Origin: JBEKIK01 sp049509395
GTDB taxonomy: Bacteria > Planctomycetota > Planctomycetia > Pirellulales > Thermoguttaceae
DNA length: 7,698 nucleotides
Reading direction: 5' to 3'
Assembly (NCBI GenBank): GCA_049509395.1
Contig: JBEKZY010000243.1
Span: 1-7,698 of the forward strand
The translations under genes and the position numbers were made by a program. Shown here piece by piece: positions 4,859-7,698 of this stretch. Below the pieces are notes generated by a model. The model worked only from the letters and a program-made list of their open reading frames with translations. It did no database searches and was not told the origin of the DNA. How positions within the stretch are numbered: position 1 is the stretch's first letter; the number at the start of each line of letters is the position of its first letter.

Positions 4859-6541
4859 TTAATCCTTTTTCGGCCGATCTAGATGGCCCGTCTTGTTGAT
4901 CGCCCGCAACAATCGCCAGCCCAGGAAAAGGCTTACCACGCAGCCGGCCAGGCCCAGGGCCGAGAGTTTCGGCATGAACCACAGATTGATAACCGGGGGC
5001 ACATCGCGGCTTAAAAGCAATGAAGATCCCAGGAACAGGGCACTGGCCAACATGCCCAGCACCAGGCGGTTGACCGATGGTTCCAGGCCGCGGTGATCGA
5101 GGTGGACGTCGAATTTGCCCGATTGAACTTGCTCGAAAATTTCGCTTATGCCGCGAGGCAGAAGTTCGATAACGTGTTCGATTTCGGCCAAAAATCGCCG
5201 CAATTTACGCATCCTCCGCAGGGGCGACATGCGGCGCCAAAGGATTTTCCTGCGGTAAGGACGCATCATTTCCACAAGGCTGAATTTCGGGCTGACCATC
5301 TGCGACGTGCCTTCCAAGGTAATCAGGGCCTTGATAAGCATGGCGATCCGCGCGGGCAGCATGATGTTGTAACGCCGTATCAGTTCCGTAATCTCTCTTA
5401 GCGCGCCGCTGAGATCGAATTGATCCAGCGGTTGGCTGCTATAATGGGCCAAAAAGTCGGTGATATCGAGCGCCAGGGAGGAACGATCCAAATTAGCCGG
5501 GGCCTTTCCAACGCGGATTATAAGCGAGGTAAGATGTTCCGCGTCCTGATCGCCGAGGGCCAACAGCATTTCACCAAGATCGTCGTGCAACCGCTCGTCG
5601 ATCCGCCCCACCATGCCGAAGTCCAACAGCCCGATGACGTTGTTTTCCATCACCAGGATGTTTCCCGGATGGGGATCGGCATGATAAAAACCGTTGTCGA
5701 AGATCATTTCCAGGCAGATGGCCGCCCCGCGCTGGGCGATCTCGGCCAGATTGGACCCGGGCGGAGGCGATTGTATGATTTCCGACATCTTCACGCCTTC
5801 CACCATTTCCATGGTAAGTACGCGTTTGCTCGATAATTCCGCATAGGGATGAGGAATATGAACCGTGGGATTGTCGGAAAAATCGCGGGCGAACTGCTGC
5901 AAATTCCTCAGCTCGCGGCCGAAATCCAATTCCCGGTGCATTGCCCGCTGAAATTCCGCCACCACCGCCCGGGGACGGTAATTCTGATACTCGGGGACCC
6001 TCTCGGCCAGTTGGGCCAGCCCGGCAAGGATCTCCATGTCCACGGCCACCTTTTTTTCAATGTCGGTGTGCAGAACTTTGACCACCACCTTTTCGCCCGA
6101 ATGCAATCGGGCCCGGTGCACCTGCCCGATCGATGCCGAGGCCATGGCGGCGGCCTCGAACTCGGCAAAAAGTTCTCCCAGCGGCCGTTTCAATTCCCCT
6201 TCGATCATCTTGCGCACCGCGTCCGGCGGATCGGCCGGAGCGTTGGCTTGGAGCTGCTGCAATTCCTCGCTTAGGGCGACGCCCGCCAGGTCGGGCCGGG
6301 TGCTGAGAAGCTGGCCCAGCTTGATAAATGTCGGACCCAGTTCCGAGAGGGCCAACCGCAGCCGGGTTTCCCAACGATGCCGCGCTATCGAGGTCCCGCC
6401 GGGCGCCTTGAGCAAATCCTTGGCAAACTCCGGCCCCAAGCGATTGATCCATGAGGCCAGCTCATATTTGCTCAGTACCGCCAGGATTTCATACCAGCGG
6501 TTCAGATGGCGGTAGATTTGGGGGATTGAAGTAAGGCGCAT
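4859..6541 (-). CDS. ubiB: UbiB/ABC1/AarF-family atypical protein kinase-like protein
   Basis: 560 residues, near the usual size (about 545 in E. coli UbiB). Members support isoprenoid-quinone synthesis at the membrane and probably act as ATPases. Family marks in order: the KxGQ motif KLGQ (74-77) with LLSTRPDL; the alanine-rich replacement of the glycine loop, ASASIGQVHRARL (134-146); the lysine K155 in VVVKVL; HRELDF (202-207); the catalytic-loop HADPHPGN (287-294); and the metal-binding DFG (307-309). Two hydrophobic helices close the protein, about 493-511 and 527-544. The start MRLTSIPQIYRHL fits the family. The symbol names the family; planctomycetes are generally thought to use menaquinone, so a role in ubiquinone synthesis itself is doubtful. 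The promoter is not clear. Confidence 0.88.
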   Translation of the reverse strand: MRLTSIPQIYRHLNRWYEILAVLSKYELASWINRLGPEFAKDLLKAPGGTSIARHRWETRLRLALSELGPTFIKLGQLLSTRPDLAGVALSEELQQLQANAPADPPDAVRKMIEGELKRPLGELFAEFEAAAMASASIGQVHRARLHSGEKVVVKVLHTDIEKKVAVDMEILAGLAQLAERVPEYQNYRPRAVVAEFQRAMHRELDFGRELRNLQQFARDFSDNPTVHIPHPYAELSSKRVLTMEMVEGVKMSEIIQSPPPGSNLAEIAQRGAAICLEMIFDNGFYHADPHPGNILVMENNVIGLLDFGMVGRIDERLHDDLGEMLLALGDQDAEHLTSLIIRVGKAPANLDRSSLALDITDFLAHYSSQPLDQFDLSGALREITELIRRYNIMLPARIAMLIKALITLEGTSQMVSPKFSLVEMMRPYRRKILWRRMSPLRRMRKLRRFLAEIEHVIELLPRGISEIFEQVQSGKFDVHLDHRGLEPSVNRLVLGMLASALFLGSSLLLSRDVPPVINLWFMPKLSALGLAGCVVSLFLGWRLLRAINKTGHLDRPKKD

Positions 6542-6568
6542 ATTTACCCGGCAAAAAAATTGCCCTCC
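6542..6568 (-). promoter_or_regulatory. ubiB translation start region with a hairpin between GGAGGG and the ATG
   Basis: On the minus strand GGAGGG (6563-6568) lies 21 bases before the ATG, too far for a normal ribosome binding site. Between them GGCAA/TTGCC (6560-6564 with 6550-6554) can form a hairpin with a five-T loop. When folded, it would leave GGAG about 8 bases from the ATG. CGGG directly nearer to the start is the alternative, weaker site. Confidence 0.35.
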
Positions 6569-6646
6569 ATTACTTCTTACTTTAATCCACCTATCAAGGG
6601 TAATCTAGTGCCATGTTAAGGTTGCTATTTTCACCTTGGGCGCCGA

Positions 6647-6671
6647 CGGCAACTTATTAGTGCCGATTTTT
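6647..6671 (+). terminator. Weak terminator-like hairpin
   Basis: CGGC-A-ACT (6647-6654) pairs with AGT-GCCG (6659-6665), leaving one bulged A and a TATT loop, and is followed by A and five Ts (6667-6671). On the plus strand it resembles a rho-independent terminator, but no plus-strand gene upstream needs one. Confidence 0.25.
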
Positions 6672-6796
6672 CCACTTAATCCGGTATGAAATATATCATT
6701 AACAGTAAAAAATCAAAAAAAACGGCTTGTCATGCATGTCTTGGATCAGACGGAAATGGAATTCCTTATCGTTCGGATTAAAATCAAGCACTGAAC

Positions 6797-6807
6797 AAGG
6801 AGGAGGG
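6797..6807 (+). promoter_or_regulatory. Very strong Shine-Dalgarno sequence AAGGAGGAGGG
   Basis: Eleven bases with two overlapping AGGAGG/GGAGG cores, 4 to 8 bases before the ATG at 6812. It is the strongest purine-rich site in the window and is hard to explain without a translated start after it. Confidence 0.6.
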
Positions 6808-6811
6808 TTAC

Positions 6812-6877
6812 ATGAGTACGCCACAACGACGCATCGGCACAGACCAGAATGCACCCAAGCTTCTAAAGGCGATTTAA
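6812..6877 (+). CDS. Possible small protein or leader peptide of 21 residues
   Basis: ATG to TAA, 21 residues, beginning MSTPQRRIGT and ending KLLKAI; basic, with no membrane segment. Support is the AAGGAGGAGGG just upstream and a strong terminator about 75 bases after the stop, which together look like a complete short transcript. I do not recognise the peptide. The next bases in the other frames do not continue into anything familiar, so there is no clear sign of a frameshifted larger gene. It could be a real small protein, a leader peptide inside a structured RNA, or the front of a decayed gene. Codon use is too short to judge. Confidence 0.35.
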   Translation: MSTPQRRIGTDQNAPKLLKAI

Positions 6878-6919
6878 TAATCTTGGCTCTTCCGTTTCTG
6901 GGTGCAAACACAGCATTCT
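6846..6919 (+). ncRNA. Possible structured RNA element (interrupted 12-bp inverted repeat)
   Basis: AGAAT (6846-6850) pairs with ATTCT (6915-6919), and GCACCCA (6851-6857) with TGGGTGC (6899-6905), leaving a 9-base bulge (6906-6914) on the right arm. Inside the loop CAAG and CTTG offer a further short helix. The left arm lies in the second half of the 21-residue ORF, so ribosome passage would open it. A terminator hairpin follows at 6951-6984. No known RNA family is recognised. Confidence 0.3.
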
Positions 6920-6950
6920 TTAGTCGCTGTGAGGCTGCCGAAGGCACATG

Positions 6951-6984
6951 AAAAAACCACGTCGGAAACGGCGTGGGCTTTTTT
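6951..6984. terminator. Strong bidirectional rho-independent terminator
   Basis: CCACGTCG (6957-6964) pairs with CGGCGTGG (6969-6976), one G-U pair, closed by a GAAA tetraloop. It is flanked by six As (6951-6956) and six Ts (6979-6984). It can stop transcription from both sides: the PEP-CTERM gene on the minus strand, whose stop lies 21 bases away, and any plus-strand transcript through the short ORF. Confidence 0.8.
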
Positions 6985-7005
6985 GTTTGACAATTTGGAA
7001 TCGGG

Positions 7006-7698
7006 TTAAGCGGCCTTCCGCCGCCACCGAGCGAAAACAATGCCAAAGCCGCCGAGCAGCGACCAGATAATGATGGTGGTGGGTTCGGGAGTGGCCTCAG
7101 TTACCATAAAACTTAAAGTAATTCCCACTTGGACGATTATGCCGGGATTCTCCCCGCATACATACTGTCCGAAGTGGTAGATTCCTGGCTCCCATGTTTC
7201 TCCCGGAGCGGGTGCCAGTTTCGTGAACCCAAAAGCAGCGAAGTATGTAGGGTACTTCGTCGAGGTATCAGTTACCTCGGTAGGGAAGACGTCCGGCGAG
7301 GGTGGGAGAGAAACACCTGGCAATGCCCATTCGTAAACGAGTAGGTTAGGGGTCAGGCTTGTGTAGCTTCCTTCAGGGTATCCATAGGCACCCCATTTCT
7401 CAAGTCCATAATCATATGGATTGAACCAGGTGTAGCCCAACTCGAATCCGGTATCGACGCTACCTAATCCGGCGCGAAGATAAACTGGAGTGGCCGTTCC
7501 ACCAATCGGAACAATGACATGATTGCTGACCCCAAAAAGGGTCTGGGGATTCTCTGGGTAAATGCTTACCCCGACCTGCTTGAACTGGCTATCTTCCCAG
7601 AAGTACATGTTGGAGAGAATTTGTATGCTGACGGAACCGTAGCAGTCGGCAATCGTAGTAGTCATCGCAAGAATCAACACAAATACTGCAATCACACG
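7006..7698 (-). CDS. PEP-CTERM domain surface or secreted protein, 5' end at or beyond window edge
   Basis: At least 229 residues. The C-terminus has the three-part PEP-CTERM sorting signal: TPEPTT (the PEP at about 203-205), a hydrophobic helix IIIWSLLGGFGIVFA, and a basic tail RWRRKAA. Such proteins pass through Sec and are then handled by an exosortase in the inner membrane. The visible N-terminus is a signal-peptide hydrophobic core (VIAVFVLILAM). A GTG at 7695 could be the start, but the frame is open to the window edge and the usual basic n-region is missing, so the true start is probably outside. The middle (about 25-200) is rich in Y, F, P and G and looks like an extracellular beta-rich domain I do not recognise. 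The strong terminator lies just after the stop. Confidence 0.8.
   Translation of the reverse strand, partial: RVIAVFVLILAMTTTIADCYGSVSIQILSNMYFWEDSQFKQVGVSIYPENPQTLFGVSNHVIVPIGGTATPVYLRAGLGSVDTGFELGYTWFNPYDYGLEKWGAYGYPEGSYTSLTPNLLVYEWALPGVSLPPSPDVFPTEVTDTSTKYPTYFAAFGFTKLAPAPGETWEPGIYHFGQYVCGENPGIIVQVGITLSFMVTEATPEPTTIIIWSLLGGFGIVFARWRRKAA

Larger units (their letters stand above)
6569..6811. other. Intergenic DNA upstream of ubiB and the short ORF
   Basis: I see no supported gene here. The stretch should hold the ubiB promoter, but no good -35/-10 pair is visible. A 20-codon ORF (6732-6794, starting MHVLDQTEME) ends 17 bases before the ATG of the next short ORF; it has no ribosome binding site and may be chance. 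Confidence 0.4.

Noticed and set aside
5093..6515. Several 100-160 codon plus-strand frames inside ubiB
   Set aside because: Antisense shadows of a well-supported gene; translations are rich in H, R, P and Q without motifs.
6727..6951. 74-codon plus-strand frame across the short ORF
   Set aside because: The strong AAGGAGGAGGG lies inside it and points to the ATG at 6812 in another frame. No site precedes its own start.
6699..7046. 115-codon minus-strand frame between the PEP-CTERM gene and ubiB
   Set aside because: It overlaps the PEP-CTERM gene end in another frame, runs through the strong terminator and shows no protein features.
1..7698. Mobile element, CRISPR array, defence or toxin-antitoxin system
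   Set aside because: I found no transposase, integrase, terminal inverted repeats, spaced direct repeats or nuclease motifs. The heptamer array before dapB is too short and lacks spacers.

Overview
The window most likely comes from a planctomycete (Planctomycetota), a moderately GC-rich Gram-negative-type bacterium. This rests on recalled resemblance, not a search. The LspA, DksA-like, S21 and threonine synthase sequences have the look of that phylum, and there is a PEP-CTERM surface protein. The genes are housekeeping. I see no phage, transposon, CRISPR, tRNA or rRNA genes and no obvious defence system.

Layout. From 1 to 859, on the minus strand, a DksA/TraR-type zinc-finger regulator is followed by the signal peptidase II gene lspA, which runs off the left edge. 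The pair is driven by a near-consensus promoter at 921-949. The region 860-1181 is a divergent control region. From 1182 to 3888, on the plus strand, come threonine synthase, dihydrodipicolinate reductase (dapB) and a small two-helix membrane protein with a zinc ribbon. The first two both draw on the aspartate family pathway: threonine on one side, lysine and diaminopimelate for peptidoglycan on the other. Ribosomal protein S21 (rpsU) is at 3984-4181 on the minus strand, followed by about 450 bases of AT-rich intergenic DNA. A 58-residue coiled-coil ORF is at 4648-4824 (+). A UbiB/ABC1-type atypical kinase gene is at 4859-6541 (-). A 464-base stretch without a long gene (6542-7005) holds a short ORF with an unusually strong ribosome binding site, inverted repeats and a strong bidirectional terminator. 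A PEP-CTERM protein gene (7006 to the right edge, minus) closes the window.

The most useful observations concern gene expression. Threonine synthase appears to start at an ATT codon behind a well-placed Shine-Dalgarno sequence; the GTG start nearest to hand would cut off the first zinc-ribbon cysteine. The dapB leader is a run of seven 7-bp units where a ribosome binding site would be expected. Three genes (the DksA-like gene, thrC, rpsU) have hairpins that include or touch the stop codon. The short ORF at 6812-6877 may be a small protein or part of a structured RNA. None of this amounts to a proven new system.
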